64,000 nucleotides of DNA from Enteractinococcus coprophilus (GCF_006716305.1 NZ_VFOU01000002.1:655828-719827), one strand, 5' to 3'. Positions 8,881 to 17,664 are shown, counted from the first letter of the stretch. Made by a program: numbers and translations. Notes: generated by a model from the letters alone, not told the origin.

Positions 8881-9722
8881 CCGCCTTTGACCTTGGACCA
8901 GCGCTATTGTTTGTGCCTGCCGACCGTCCAGAACGATACTCCAAAGCATATGATCGGTCGGATGCTATCATCATTGATTTAGAAGACGCCGTAGCACCCG
9001 TAGACCGTCCAGTGGCACGCAAGACGTTGCGCAGGCACCTTACTGAAATGGACTCGTCAACAGCTCAGCGCACAATCGTACGCATCAACCCAGTCGATGA
9101 ACCAGACTTTGGGGACGACGTTAAAGTCGTGGCTGACAGCCCAACCCGTTATGTCATGGTGCCAAAAGTAGAGCGTGCTGAGGATATTCAACAGGTCGCA
9201 AAGGCTCTACCGAACATTGGGCTCATTGCGCTCTGCGAAACTGCTGCAGGTGTACTGTCTTCCATCGAGGTTGCCAGGCATCCGGCAGTGGTGGCACTGA
9301 TGTGGGGGTCAGAGGATTTGATGGTGTCAACGGGCGGATCGGCGTCTCGTTTCGGTAATGGGACGTATCGCGATGCTCCTCGATTTGCACGAGCTCAGGT
9401 GCTATTGGCCGCAGCGGCCGCAGGGAAAGCCAGCATCGATACGATTCATACCGACTTATCCCCCACCGAGCACTTCACAGCCGAAGCTGAGGATGCCGTG
9501 GCCAGCGGCTTCAACGCAAAAGCTTGTATCCACCCTGCCCAGGTGACAGTCGTGCGTGAAGCGTATCGACCATCGAAGGAAGAAGTTGAATATGCTCAAG
9601 CACTCCTGGATGAAGTAAAAAACCACGGCGGCGTATTTCAATTTCGCGGATCCATGGTGGACGGGCCACTCATCGCCCATGCACGAACTGTCGTGCAACG
9701 GGCACAACGACTTACTAGCTAG
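8877..9722 (+). CDS. HpcH/HpaI (CitE-like) beta-hydroxyacyl-CoA lyase
   Basis: TIM-barrel Mg2+-dependent lyase of the CitE family, 281 residues. Seen: FVPADRPERYSKA and DAIIIDLEDAVAP (metal/CoA site, residues about 10-40), RINPVD, CETAAGV, WGSEDLMVSTGG and a C-terminal KACIHPAQV. It is translationally coupled to the MaoC gene by a 4-nt overlap. No citrate lyase alpha/gamma subunits are present, so this is a stand-alone lyase. The M. tuberculosis counterpart Rv2498c is known as a lyase acting on citramalyl-CoA and HMG-CoA. Here it probably replaces a classical HMG-CoA lyase at the end of leucine breakdown. Confidence 0.88.
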   Translation: MTAFDLGPALLFVPADRPERYSKAYDRSDAIIIDLEDAVAPVDRPVARKTLRRHLTEMDSSTAQRTIVRINPVDEPDFGDDVKVVADSPTRYVMVPKVERAEDIQQVAKALPNIGLIALCETAAGVLSSIEVARHPAVVALMWGSEDLMVSTGGSASRFGNGTYRDAPRFARAQVLLAAAAAGKASIDTIHTDLSPTEHFTAEAEDAVASGFNAKACIHPAQVTVVREAYRPSKEEVEYAQALLDEVKNHGGVFQFRGSMVDGPLIAHARTVVQRAQRLTS

Positions 9723-9737
9723 GTGCTGACCATAAAG

Positions 9738-9789
9738 AATGAACCGGCGTGGCAATCCTACAGTCAGCAAGGACTGCCACCGGTTCATT
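9738..9789. terminator. Bidirectional terminator hairpin between convergent genes
   Basis: Long inverted repeat: AATGAACCGG..GTGGCA.TCCT on the left and AGGA.TGCCACCGGTTCATT on the right, with a 10-nt loop and small mismatches. It fills the 68-nt gap between the CitE-like gene (plus) and the Nudix gene (minus), so it can serve both. Confidence 0.8.
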
Positions 9790-9790
9790 T

Positions 9791-10240
9791 TCAGGCAGAT
9801 GCGTTCGTACCGCCCAGCTGGGTCAGAATGGCATCGAGGATGAGACGATCCGCCGGAATCCATTCAAGTTCATGAAGATCAGATGCAGTCAGTGCCGCCC
9901 ACTCGAGGCGATCATGCTCGATCAGTGGTTCGGGTTTACCCAAGCGAACAATTGCGGTGTACACGTGCATATTCATGCCATTATCGAGTCGCCAACCAGC
10001 ATCACTGGGGGCGGCGATATGTTCGAGAATTTCAATCTCAACCCCGAGCTCTTCTCGAATCTCTCGCACTAGTGCACCGGTCGGAGTTTCCTCGGGTTCT
10101 ACCTTGCCTCCCGGGAACTCCCAATAACCCGCCAATGACTTCGGCGCTTTGCGTCGAGCGGCGAGCATTTGGGTTGGACGGGTCGCATCGTCAAGGATGG
10201 CGGCACCGACGACCACCGGCTTGGTAAAGGTGTGTTGCAT
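9791..10240 (-). CDS. Nudix hydrolase, MutT/NudG-like nucleotide pyrophosphohydrolase
   Basis: Hydrolyses nucleoside triphosphate-type substrates; MutT-like members clean oxidised or unusual (d)NTPs. The protein is 149 residues from the ATG at 10240. After the conserved start VVVGAAILDD, the full Nudix box is present: GGKVEPEETPTGALVREIREELGV, read here as GX5EX7REXXEEXG. The preceding AGYWEFPGG is typical of the MutT/NudG group. A start 45 nt further upstream is possible, but the shorter one aligns with the family. Neither has a strong ribosome site. It is monocistronic, convergent to the lyase gene and divergent to the flavin oxidoreductase. Exact substrate is unknown. Confidence 0.85.
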   Translation of the reverse strand: MQHTFTKPVVVGAAILDDATRPTQMLAARRKAPKSLAGYWEFPGGKVEPEETPTGALVREIREELGVEIEILEHIAAPSDAGWRLDNGMNMHVYTAIVRLGKPEPLIEHDRLEWAALTASDLHELEWIPADRLILDAILTQLGGTNASA

Positions 10241-10343
10241 AACTGTCAGCTTAGCCGTTAGCACTACCAAACCCTTAGCCGACATCCCACGAGACTCAAA
10301 GGGTGAGCCGATGGATTGCCACCCGCTTGAACATATTTCAGAT

Positions 10344-10372
10344 TTGAAATACTTTGCGCCGAGCGTTAGACT
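10344..10372 (+). promoter_or_regulatory. Sigma70-type promoter for the flavin oxidoreductase operon
   Basis: TTGAAA (10344-10349), a 17-nt spacer and TAGACT (10367-10372) fit the -35/-10 pattern. The start codon follows 47 nt later with GAGAGG as ribosome site. Confidence 0.6.
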
Positions 10373-10418
10373 CGTACTAATTCAGTTGTGAAAAAGAGTG
10401 TACGAGAGGCTAAATAAT

Positions 10419-11582
10419 ATGCAATTCGGTGTATTCACAATCGGGGATATCACCCCAGATCCCCATACCGGCAAGGCGCCCTCGGAGCATCAACGCATTA
10501 AAGATACGATCAAGATTGCACAACATGCTGAACAAGCCGGCTTCGAGGTTTTTGCTACCGGACAACACCACAACCCGCCCTTCGTAGCACCTGGCAACCC
10601 TCCTGTTTTGCTCGCTTACCTGGCTGCTGCAACCGAAAATCTTATTCTGTCAACTGCAACGACTTTGATCACGACAATGGACCCGGTGCGTCTAGCTGAA
10701 GATTATGCATACCTGCAACACCTTGCTGGTGGACGCATGGATCTAGCGATGGGTCGCGGTAATACCGGTCCGGTTTACCCCTGGTTTGGCAAAGATATCC
10801 GACAGGGCATTCCGCTGGCGGTAGAGAACTATAACCTACTTTATCGTTTATGGCGTGAGACCGAAGTGAGCTGGGAAGGCCGCTTCCGTACACCGCTCCA
10901 ACAGTTCACTGCAACCCCACGGCCGCTGGATGACGTTCCACCCTTTGTCTGGCATGGTTCCATTCGTTCCCCAGAGATCGCTGAACAAGCCGCTTACTAT
11001 GGAGACGGGTTCTTCCATAATAATATTTTCTGGAATAAAGAGCATGTTATCCAGATGGTTCAGCTCTACCGACAGCGGTATGAGTATTACGGCCACGGTA
11101 AAGCTCATCAAGCTTACGTTGCACTCGGTGGTCAAGCATTCATGCGGGAGAAATCGCAGGATGCCTGGAATGAGTTCCGACCGTATTTCGATAATGCTCC
11201 GGTCTATGGACACGGGCCGTCGATGGAAGACTTCACCAAGATGACCCCGCTAACCGTTGGGTCGCCTGAACAAGTCATTGAGCGGACCCTCGAATTCCGT
11301 GACTGGGTAGGAGATTATCAACGTCAGATGTTCTTGGTCGATCACGCAGGACTGCCCACCAAGACCGTGTTGGAACAGATCGATCTTTTTGGTGAGAAAG
11401 TTCTGCCAATGCTGCGTAAAGAATTTGCCAAAGGACGATTGGAGGGTGTCCCAGAAGCACCAACTCACGACTTCCTGAAGGCACGTCAGGCTGCTGGGAA
11501 GGCTCCGGTCGCCGGTGGTGGTGAAGGTTCGCAGGCGTTTCTGGATCGTCAAAAGGCGAATGAAGAGGCACCGAAAAAGTAA
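10419..11582 (+). CDS. LLM-class flavin-dependent oxidoreductase, CE1758 family
   Basis: Luciferase-like monooxygenase: a TIM-barrel enzyme that uses reduced FMN supplied by a partner reductase. The 387-residue product starts MQFGVFTIGDITPDP. It contains the flavin-site features ATGQHHNPPF, TATTLITTMDPVRLAEDYA, LAGGRMDLAMGRGN and PFVWHGSIRSPEIAE. The C-terminal 45 residues are low-complexity and charged. The ATG at 10419 has GAGAGG at proper distance. It is followed 46 nt later by an FMN reductase of the CE1759 type, the partner with which CE1758-type enzymes pair, and then by a MarR gene. Natural substrate is not predictable. Confidence 0.9.
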   Translation: MQFGVFTIGDITPDPHTGKAPSEHQRIKDTIKIAQHAEQAGFEVFATGQHHNPPFVAPGNPPVLLAYLAAATENLILSTATTLITTMDPVRLAEDYAYLQHLAGGRMDLAMGRGNTGPVYPWFGKDIRQGIPLAVENYNLLYRLWRETEVSWEGRFRTPLQQFTATPRPLDDVPPFVWHGSIRSPEIAEQAAYYGDGFFHNNIFWNKEHVIQMVQLYRQRYEYYGHGKAHQAYVALGGQAFMREKSQDAWNEFRPYFDNAPVYGHGPSMEDFTKMTPLTVGSPEQVIERTLEFRDWVGDYQRQMFLVDHAGLPTKTVLEQIDLFGEKVLPMLRKEFAKGRLEGVPEAPTHDFLKARQAAGKAPVAGGGEGSQAFLDRQKANEEAPKK

Positions 11583-11628
11583 ATCGAGTCACCCAGTATG
11601 ATGGTTTACCGGGAAGTGTGAAACGACC

Positions 11629-12330
11629 ATGAAGACAGCATTCGAATCGACCGATCCATTTACACCAGATGCACGCCACATCGCGATTATCGCAGCGGGG
11701 TTAAGTGATCCGAGTTCCACCTCATTATTAGCCAAGCAGCTTGGTCAGACAACTGCGGACGCATTATCAGCGCGTGGGCACCGTCCAGAGCTACATCACT
11801 TCGAACTACGTACCGTAGCAACGGATATTGCCGATTCCATGGTCACGTTTAGTCGGTCCGAACAATTATCTGAGATGATCAATGAAGTTGAACAAGCCGA
11901 TGGGATTATTGCTGTTTCACCTGTGTTCAAAGCCTCCTACTCAGGGCTGTTCAAGTCCTTTTGGGACCTCGTCGATAATGAGGCATTGAAGGACGTACCC
12001 GTCCAATTGGGAGCCACAGGTGGCAGCCCGCGTCATTCCCTAGTGATCGACACCGCTATGCGGCCGCTGTTCTCATATTTACGCATGCGCGTCATGCCTA
12101 CTGGAGTATATGCCGCAACCGAAGATTGGGGCTCAGTCGATACCACCAAGAACCCGCGCGACCATGAATCCAATGCGGCATATTTAGACAGACGTATCGC
12201 TCATGCCGGACAAGATTTTGCTGAAGTGGTGGCACGACTTGATCCACGTCCGCGACGTGCACCATTACAGCCTAAAGAACTAGAGGTGATTCCCTTTGAC
12301 CAGCTCCTTAACGGACCTGACGCATCATGA
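11629..12330 (+). CDS. LLM-partner NAD(P)H-dependent FMN reductase, CE1759 family
   Basis: Flavodoxin-fold reductase that supplies FMNH2 to the preceding monooxygenase. The 233-residue protein starts after a charged N-terminus with IAIIAAGLSDPSSTSLLAKQL (FMN-phosphate loop). It then has GIIAVSPVFKASYSGLFKSFWDLV and QLGATGGSPRHSL, the hallmarks of the NADPH-dependent FMN reductase family. GGGAAG precedes the ATG. Its 3' end overlaps the MarR gene by 35 nt, implying coupled expression. Confidence 0.9.
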   Translation: MKTAFESTDPFTPDARHIAIIAAGLSDPSSTSLLAKQLGQTTADALSARGHRPELHHFELRTVATDIADSMVTFSRSEQLSEMINEVEQADGIIAVSPVFKASYSGLFKSFWDLVDNEALKDVPVQLGATGGSPRHSLVIDTAMRPLFSYLRMRVMPTGVYAATEDWGSVDTTKNPRDHESNAAYLDRRIAHAGQDFAEVVARLDPRPRRAPLQPKELEVIPFDQLLNGPDAS

Positions 12331-12781
12331 GCTCCAGCAGCCGTTGGGGCCGGCGTTTCGAATGTACTTTGAAACGACGGCTCGGCTGCTGGACCGCTTA
12401 GAAAAACGACTCAAACAACAAGTTGGGCTCACCTTGAGTGAGTACAACATGCTGTTGTTACTATCCGAGGCGCCCGAAGGTCACATGCGGATGGGACAGT
12501 TGGCTGATGCCATTGTCTTTTCTCCGTCACGATTGACCTACCAAGTCAAGGTATTATCTGATCGTGGTCTCGTGAAACGAGTTAAGTGTGCTGAAGATGG
12601 CCGAGCCTGGCAAGCAGAGCTCACAGCCGAGGGCCGCACCATGTTTCGTAAAGCGTCGGTTATTCACGCCAAGGGTGTGAAAACGCTTTTTACCGACGTG
12701 GTTTCGGCAGACGAACTGGCTACAATTTATCGAACCTTCGCCAGGGTTGCCGACAACTTCAACCAGCTGCCAGAAGAATGA
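12296..12781 (+). CDS. MarR-family transcriptional regulator
   Basis: Winged helix-turn-helix dimeric regulator of 161 residues. The DNA-binding domain covers about residues 45-110: LTLSEYNMLLLLSEAPEG, MGQLADAIVFSPSRLTYQVKVLSDRGLV, then the wing KRVKCAEDGRAWQAELT. The TTG start at 12296 lies inside the end of the reductase gene and is supported by AGAGGTGA 5 nt upstream; no other start in this frame has such a site. It probably controls the monooxygenase/reductase pair in response to a small aromatic or electrophilic compound (inference from MarR biology). Only 3 nt separate its stop from the stop of the convergent sseB-like gene. Confidence 0.88.
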   Translation: MTSSLTDLTHHELQQPLGPAFRMYFETTARLLDRLEKRLKQQVGLTLSEYNMLLLLSEAPEGHMRMGQLADAIVFSPSRLTYQVKVLSDRGLVKRVKCAEDGRAWQAELTAEGRTMFRKASVIHAKGVKTLFTDVVSADELATIYRTFARVADNFNQLPEE

Positions 12782-12784
12782 TGC

Positions 12785-13708
12785 TTAGTGCGAGGTGCCT
12801 AGCACGATTTCGACCGTGTCGGCACGCTCCGCAAGGATCGCAACATCCGCAATCAATGACTGCAGTGTAGTCAGCATGAGTTTGCTACCCACAGCATCTA
12901 AAGGGTTCTGGGGAGTCGCGACTAACGCGAGTTCTGGACCGGCTCCCCCACCGGCAATCACTCTGCCATCCTCAGTCTGGGTACCGACACCACGGCCCGG
13001 GGCCATCGCCAATTGGCCGAGACCCGGAACTAAGTCGGTCAATTCAGAGAGAGCCTGCGCGATTTCCACATCTTCGTAGGACGGTGTCCAAGCTTTTTGC
13101 TGCGCGAGCGCATAAACCTCTGGACGTCGTACGACATACGTCAGATAGGCACCCGGATCAACGACAATGAGCTCATTGCCTTCATCAACTGCACTCAAAC
13201 AAGCTCGTGGCATCCAGACCGCTACCGGTCGCGCGTCTTTATGCCATGCAGTCAGTTTCGGGATGGACGTAAAAACAGGCAACGCCCCTCGACCGTCTGC
13301 GGCCGTCAGTGATACTAGAGCGACATCGGCTTCTTTATCAGATTCCACGGTAAATTCTTTACCATGCTGGTCCACCCGAGTTTCCATAGTGGTTTTGGCA
13401 ACGGTGGGGACCACTGCCGCAAAAACTCTGATGTTCTGAAGAACTCTAAAAACGTCTTTTTCGTCTGCGTTTCCGTCAACGAGATCTTGGCTTACTTTAG
13501 TCCAGGCCTCATCTTCGAGCCCATCATCTGTGTCGAATGCATGTAACGGGTTGGACGAACCTTCAATGCCCGGACCGGTTAAATCGCGACCTTTCCAGGT
13601 AACTCCGGCAGAGTCAGCAGGACGCCCGAAGGCGTCCAGATTTTGGCGTGCCAGGTTCCGATCGATAGCCGCCTGAATGTGACCGGGGAGCTGAGGCTTG
13701 TCTGTCAT
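12785..13708 (-). CDS. SseB-family protein
   Basis: 307-residue soluble protein with an SseB (enhanced serine sensitivity) domain in the middle: VSLTAADGRGALPVFTSIPKL followed by PVAVWMPRACLSAVDEGNELIVVDPG. The C-terminal part has no assigned domain. The biochemical role of SseB proteins is not established. It is the last gene of the his operon, starting 6 nt after the hisA stop, a position common in Micrococcaceae. The ATG at 13708 is the only reasonable start. Confidence 0.82.
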   Translation of the reverse strand: MTDKPQLPGHIQAAIDRNLARQNLDAFGRPADSAGVTWKGRDLTGPGIEGSSNPLHAFDTDDGLEDEAWTKVSQDLVDGNADEKDVFRVLQNIRVFAAVVPTVAKTTMETRVDQHGKEFTVESDKEADVALVSLTAADGRGALPVFTSIPKLTAWHKDARPVAVWMPRACLSAVDEGNELIVVDPGAYLTYVVRRPEVYALAQQKAWTPSYEDVEIAQALSELTDLVPGLGQLAMAPGRGVGTQTEDGRVIAGGGAGPELALVATPQNPLDAVGSKLMLTTLQSLIADVAILAERADTVEIVLGTSH

Positions 13709-13714
13709 AGATAT

Positions 13715-14461
13715 TTAGACGTCTTTCACTGCTGAACCGGATGCGACCTGTAACGCTTGCTGCAATGTGAACTGGCCAGCATAGAGTGCTTTACCGATGA
13801 TGGCGCCCTCAATGCCTTGATCAACCATTTGCGTGAGTTCTGCAATGTCATCAAGAACAGAAATTCCACCAGAGGCAATCACAGGTTTACCGGTCTTTTG
13901 AGCTATCTGGCCCAGCAGCTCAGTATTCGGTCCGGTCAGTGTACCGTCTTTAGTAATGTCAGTGACGACATAACGCGCACAACCTGCTGCTTCAAGCTGG
14001 TCTAGTACGTCCCAGAGGTGCCCGCCTTCTTCAACCCAGCCACGAGTGGCCAGCTTCTCTCCGCGCACGTCCAAACCGACAGCGATTTTATCGCCGTGTT
14101 GGCTGATAACTTTTGCTGTCCATTCTGGATTTTCTAGAGCTGCCGTGCCTAGATTAACTCGGGTGGCGCCCATTTCGAAGGCCTCTTCTAAGGAAGCATC
14201 ATCGCGAAGACCGCCGGATAGTTCGATTTTAATACCCAGTTCGCCGGTGATTCGACGGATGATTTCGCGGTTGTTCCCATGCCCGAAGGCTGCATCTAGG
14301 TCAACCAGGTGCAGCCATTCTGCGCCAGCTTCCTGCCAGCCAAGTGCCGCGTCAAAGGGATCACCGTAATTCGTTGCAGTGCCATATTCACCTTGCACGA
14401 GGCGAACAGCCTGGCCATCTTGCACATCAACGGCTGGTAGTAGTTGTAATGGGGTGGTCAT
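13715..14461 (-). CDS. hisA: Phosphoribosyl isomerase A (PriA-type HisA)
   Basis: (beta/alpha)8 barrel isomerase that converts ProFAR to PRFAR in histidine synthesis. In actinobacteria the enzyme (PriA) often also does the TrpF step of tryptophan synthesis. The 248-residue protein has [18 protein letters not shown] with the first catalytic Asp, [25 protein letters not shown] and [16 protein letters not shown] with the second Asp. The ATG at 14461 has GGAGA upstream; an in-frame ATG 48 nt earlier lies in the preceding small gene and is rejected. Operon: hisC-hisB-hisH-small protein-hisA-sseB. Bifunctionality is inferred from lineage. Confidence 0.94.
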   Translation of the reverse strand: MTTPLQLLPAVDVQDGQAVRLVQGEYGTATNYGDPFDAALGWQEAGAEWLHLVDLDAAFGHGNNREIIRRITGELGIKIELSGGLRDDASLEEAFEMGATRVNLGTAALENPEWTAKVISQHGDKIAVGLDVRGEKLATRGWVEEGGHLWDVLDQLEAAGCARYVVTDITKDGTLTGPNTELLGQIAQKTGKPVIASGGISVLDDIAELTQMVDQGIEGAIIGKALYAGQFTLQQALQVASGSAVKDV

Positions 14462-14474
14462 AAATTCTCCAAGT

Positions 14475-14639
14475 TTAGTTAGCCCAAGGGACGGTAAGGA
14501 ATGCTGCAAGGATTGCTAAAGCGCCAAGAATAATGAATGAAACTCGGATCCACACTGGTGCTTTTTGACGATGTAGTGACCAGGCGCCCCCGATGAGGAT
14601 GCCACCTAGTGCCAGCAGTAACGTTGACCACCATGGCAT
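14475..14639 (-). CDS. Small two-helix membrane protein between hisH and hisA
   Basis: 54-residue protein starting [13 protein letters not shown]. It has two predicted transmembrane helices (about residues 3-22 and 30-50) joined by a short basic loop [11 protein letters not shown]. Its ATG overlaps the last base of the hisH stop (TAATG), so translation is coupled, and hisA follows 13 nt after its stop. I recognise no family name; small membrane proteins at this place occur in relatives of this group. Function unknown; it could tether the glutamine amidotransferase step to the membrane or merely be a passenger. Confidence 0.72.
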   Translation of the reverse strand: MPWWSTLLLALGGILIGGAWSLHRQKAPVWIRVSFIILGALAILAAFLTVPWAN

Positions 14640-15277
14640 TAGAAGGTTCCTATCCAATTCTGTAATACGGTCAGGCCAGCTCGACCTGAGAGTTCAGGAT
14701 GGAATTGGACGCCAGCAAGAGGACCGTTTTCCACAGCTGCGATGAAATCACCGTTATGGTGACCCCACGATACTTGTGGTGGCACCATGGATTCGATGCT
14801 TTGGTCGAATTCCCAGTCGAGAACGGCATAAGAATGCGAGAAGTAATACCGTTCGTTTTCTAGACCGGCGAATAGCGTGCTGTCGATGGCTGGGCGTACT
14901 TCACTCCAACCAATATGCGGTACAGCGTCTGTGGGTAATTTTTTCACCGTACCTGGCCACTCCCCCATCCCGTCATGATTGCCGAATTCTTCGGAACTGT
15001 CAAACAGATATTGGTGCCCCACACAGATGCCCAAAACGGGGCGTCCGCCGGCTACGCGTTGACCAACCCAGCGGGGTATGCTGAGCCGTTCCATGGCTTT
15101 CTTCGATGCACCGAAGGCTCCATTGCCTGGCAGTATCATGCCGTCTGCTGCTAGCAGCGATTGACCTTGTGAGGTCACTAGGACATCAGCACCAACATAC
15201 TCCAGCGCGTTAACGAGGGAGCCGAGATTGCCGATGCCATAATCTGCCACCGCCACAACTGGATTGGCTTGCGACAC
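14639..15277 (-). CDS. hisH: Imidazole glycerol phosphate synthase, glutamine amidotransferase subunit
   Basis: Class I glutaminase (212 residues) that delivers ammonia to HisF for IGP and AICAR formation. The N-terminus VAVADYGIGNLGSLVNAL, oxyanion strand LPGNGAF, nucleophile elbow GICVGHQYLF (Cys) and C-terminal VQFHPELSG (His and Glu) give a complete triad. The start is GTG at 15277, overlapping the hisB stop by one base (TAGTG). hisF is not in the window. Confidence 0.95.
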   Translation of the reverse strand: MSQANPVVAVADYGIGNLGSLVNALEYVGADVLVTSQGQSLLAADGMILPGNGAFGASKKAMERLSIPRWVGQRVAGGRPVLGICVGHQYLFDSSEEFGNHDGMGEWPGTVKKLPTDAVPHIGWSEVRPAIDSTLFAGLENERYYFSHSYAVLDWEFDQSIESMVPPQVSWGHHNGDFIAAVENGPLAGVQFHPELSGRAGLTVLQNWIGTF

Positions 15278-15894
15278 TACAGAGCACCCTTTGTCGATGG
15301 AATACCCTCAACTCGTGGATCATCCTCAATAGCCTGTCGCAAGGCTCGGGCCAGAGCCTTGAATTGCACTTCGATGATGTGATGAGGGTCTCTGCCACGC
15401 AGCAGATCGACGTGGACGTTGATAGCAGCGTGGAAAGTGAACGATTCAAATACGTGCCGTGTCATTGCACCTGTGAAGTGCCCGCCGATGAGGTGGTACA
15501 CCTGAGCTTCTGATTCACCTTCGTGCACGAAGTATGGGCGTCCTGATAAATCCACGGTGGCTCTCGCAAGCGCTTCATCCATCGGAATCGTGGCTTCACC
15601 ATACCGACGTATACCGCGTTTATCGCCTAGAGCCACTTTGAAGACTTCACCCAGCGTGATCGCTACGTCTTCTACTGTGTGGTGGACGTCGATATGTGTG
15701 TCACCGGTAGCTTCGACAGTCAGATCCATGAGCGAATGGCGGCTTAGCGCATCGAGCATATGATCATAGAAGGGCACTCCGGTAGAGATGTTGGATGTCC
15801 CGGTGCCATCAAGGTCAAGTTCAACGTAGACATCGGATTCTGATGTCGTACGTTTCATTGATGCTTTACGACCAGAGATCAGTTCAGCTGCCAT
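15277..15894 (-). CDS. hisB: Imidazoleglycerol-phosphate dehydratase
   Basis: Mn2+-dependent dehydratase converting IGP to imidazole acetol phosphate. 205 residues with the duplicated metal-binding motifs: [10 protein letters not shown] and [17 protein letters not shown], plus [20 protein letters not shown] near the N-terminus. It is monofunctional, without the phosphatase domain of enteric HisB. The ATG at 15894 is used; an ATG 36 nt downstream is an alternative. The ribosome site (GGAG) is 13 nt away and weak. An 80-nt gap separates it from hisC. Confidence 0.95.
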   Translation of the reverse strand: MAAELISGRKASMKRTTSESDVYVELDLDGTGTSNISTGVPFYDHMLDALSRHSLMDLTVEATGDTHIDVHHTVEDVAITLGEVFKVALGDKRGIRRYGEATIPMDEALARATVDLSGRPYFVHEGESEAQVYHLIGGHFTGAMTRHVFESFTFHAAINVHVDLLRGRDPHHIIEVQFKALARALRQAIEDDPRVEGIPSTKGAL

Positions 15895-15974
15895 TGAGGT
15901 CAGGAAACTCCTTATTCAGCGATTATGTCGGTGCGATAGTTAAGTGTAGTCGTCACCAGGTTCGTCCAGCTAGT

Positions 15975-17090
15975 TTAGGCGCCCATTACTTCCCGCAGCG
16001 CAACAAGAAACGCAGTTGTCTCTTCCTCGGTGCCGGCGGTAACACGAAGGTGGTGTGGGATGCCAACATCCCGAATAAGCACACCACGCTCCAGCAGTCC
16101 TTGCCAGACTGCGTGAGCATCTTCAAACCAACCAAAGAACACGAAGTTGGAGTCTGACACTGCCGGTTTCAGCCCCATCTGTCGAAGCTCCTCGACGATA
16201 CGGTCCCGTTGAACTTTAATTTCATCGACGGTCGCCAGCAGTACATCGACGTGTTGAAGTGCAGCGTTGGCTGCTGCCTGCGTGATGGCCGACAAGTGAT
16301 AGGGCAACCTGACGAGTCGGAGGGCATCTGTTACCTGGGGTGATGTGGCCAGGTAGCCCACCCTCGCGCCCGCTAATGCGAATGCTTTGGACATAGTGCG
16401 CGATACGATTAACCGTTCTCGACCGTCTAACAGGGTCAGAGCAGATTTGGTGGTGTTGAGGGAAAACTCTTCATACGCTTCGTCTACAACGACTATGGCA
16501 TTGAACTCTTGACCAGCCTCATAAACAGCTTCTACGACGTCGAGTCCAAGTGCCGTCCCGGTGGGATTATTGGGTGAGCATAAGAACACAACGTTTGGTT
16601 GGGTCTCTTGAACCTGCCGTGCCGCAGATTCGGGGCTAAGCGTAAAATCTTCGTTGCGAACTCCGGCGATGTATTCGGTATTGGTACCTGACGCGAGTAG
16701 CGGATACATAGAATACGTTGGGGGGAAGCTAAGCAGCTTGCGTCCGGGGCCACCAAATGCCTGCAGGATTTGCTGCAGAACTTCATTCGAGCCGTTAGCG
16801 GCCCACATATTTTCTTCGGTTAGACCGTGACCGAGGTACGCGGCCAAGCGCTGACGAAGTTGCGTAAATTCACGATCCGGATAGCGGTTCAACGAAACAG
16901 CAGCTTCATGCACTGCAGAAGCAATGGCATCGACCACGACTTGCGGTACGGGATGCGTGTTTTCATTCGTGTTGAGAAGATGTTCTACCTCAAGTTGGGG
17001 CGCCCCGTACGGCGATTGTCCGCGCAGGTTGGCTCGAAGCGGTAATGCTTCCAACGCAGTGGTCTTGGCGTGTTCTTGCTGATTAGTCAC
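15975..17090 (-). CDS. hisC: Histidinol-phosphate aminotransferase
   Basis: PLP-dependent class I/II aminotransferase converting imidazole acetol phosphate to histidinol phosphate; 371 residues. Features: LLNTNENTHPVPQVV at the N-terminus, FLCSPNNPTGT, VVVDEAYEEFS and the PLP-lysine segment SRTMSKAFALAGARVGY. The start is GTG at 17090 without a strong ribosome site. It is the first his gene here, downstream of the LysM gene on the same strand (45 nt). hisD, often immediately upstream in actinobacteria, is absent from the window. Confidence 0.94.
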   Translation of the reverse strand: MTNQQEHAKTTALEALPLRANLRGQSPYGAPQLEVEHLLNTNENTHPVPQVVVDAIASAVHEAAVSLNRYPDREFTQLRQRLAAYLGHGLTEENMWAANGSNEVLQQILQAFGGPGRKLLSFPPTYSMYPLLASGTNTEYIAGVRNEDFTLSPESAARQVQETQPNVVFLCSPNNPTGTALGLDVVEAVYEAGQEFNAIVVVDEAYEEFSLNTTKSALTLLDGRERLIVSRTMSKAFALAGARVGYLATSPQVTDALRLVRLPYHLSAITQAAANAALQHVDVLLATVDEIKVQRDRIVEELRQMGLKPAVSDSNFVFFGWFEDAHAVWQGLLERGVLIRDVGIPHHLRVTAGTEEETTAFLVALREVMGA

Positions 17091-17135
17091 GGCAATAGCA
17101 TAGCCGGGGTGGGGATCACTTCAACGCGGGTGACG

Positions 17136-17507
17136 TCAGTGAGCATTGAGTTGGTCCTGGACGAACGGCACATATAGGGTTTGGCCGACTTCTAATTCAG
17201 ATGTTTCAAGGTTGTTATACGCCATAATTTGGTCTAGGACGCTAGCTCGATTGTTGTCTTGCGCCAAACGCGTGGAAATTTCCCATAACGTATCCCCCGG
17301 TTGCACCACGATCTGCTGATACGATTCGGAAACGTTTTGCTCCTGTGCGACAGCGGCTTTCAATGGTGTGTGAAACCACAGTGCGACCAGGAGCATCCCA
17401 AGGAGCATCAACCCTCCGAGCAGCTGCCCTTGCCAACCAATTTTTAAGACACATGAAGTCCGTGCCAGGTTTACTGTCGAGTTATCCCTGCCGTTGAGAT
17501 TATGCAT
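17136..17507 (-). CDS. LysM-domain membrane-anchored protein
   Basis: 123-residue protein with one N-terminal transmembrane segment (about residues 27-47, GGLMLLGMLLVALWF) and an extracytoplasmic LysM domain (about 66-115: VVQPGDTLWEISTRLA ... VGQTLYVP) that should bind peptidoglycan. AGGG lies a few bases before the ATG at 17507. In related genomes a similar small LysM protein sits beside lexA; here the next gene upstream is a transporter. Role: probably cell-wall associated, function unknown. Confidence 0.85.
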   Translation of the reverse strand: MHNLNGRDNSTVNLARTSCVLKIGWQGQLLGGLMLLGMLLVALWFHTPLKAAVAQEQNVSESYQQIVVQPGDTLWEISTRLAQDNNRASVLDQIMAYNNLETSELEVGQTLYVPFVQDQLNAH

Positions 17508-17664
17508 TGCACCCTACATTCCATTGTATTAACGAGATCACTGTTGGTCCTCATTGAAACAACTGGGTGGGACACGGTAAGGACAACGGGAAGCTACGCG
17601 AGCTTCGAAATGTGGCAGTCTGAGATGTTTGCGAATTTTGCCGGAGAAGAACCGACGATGTGTA

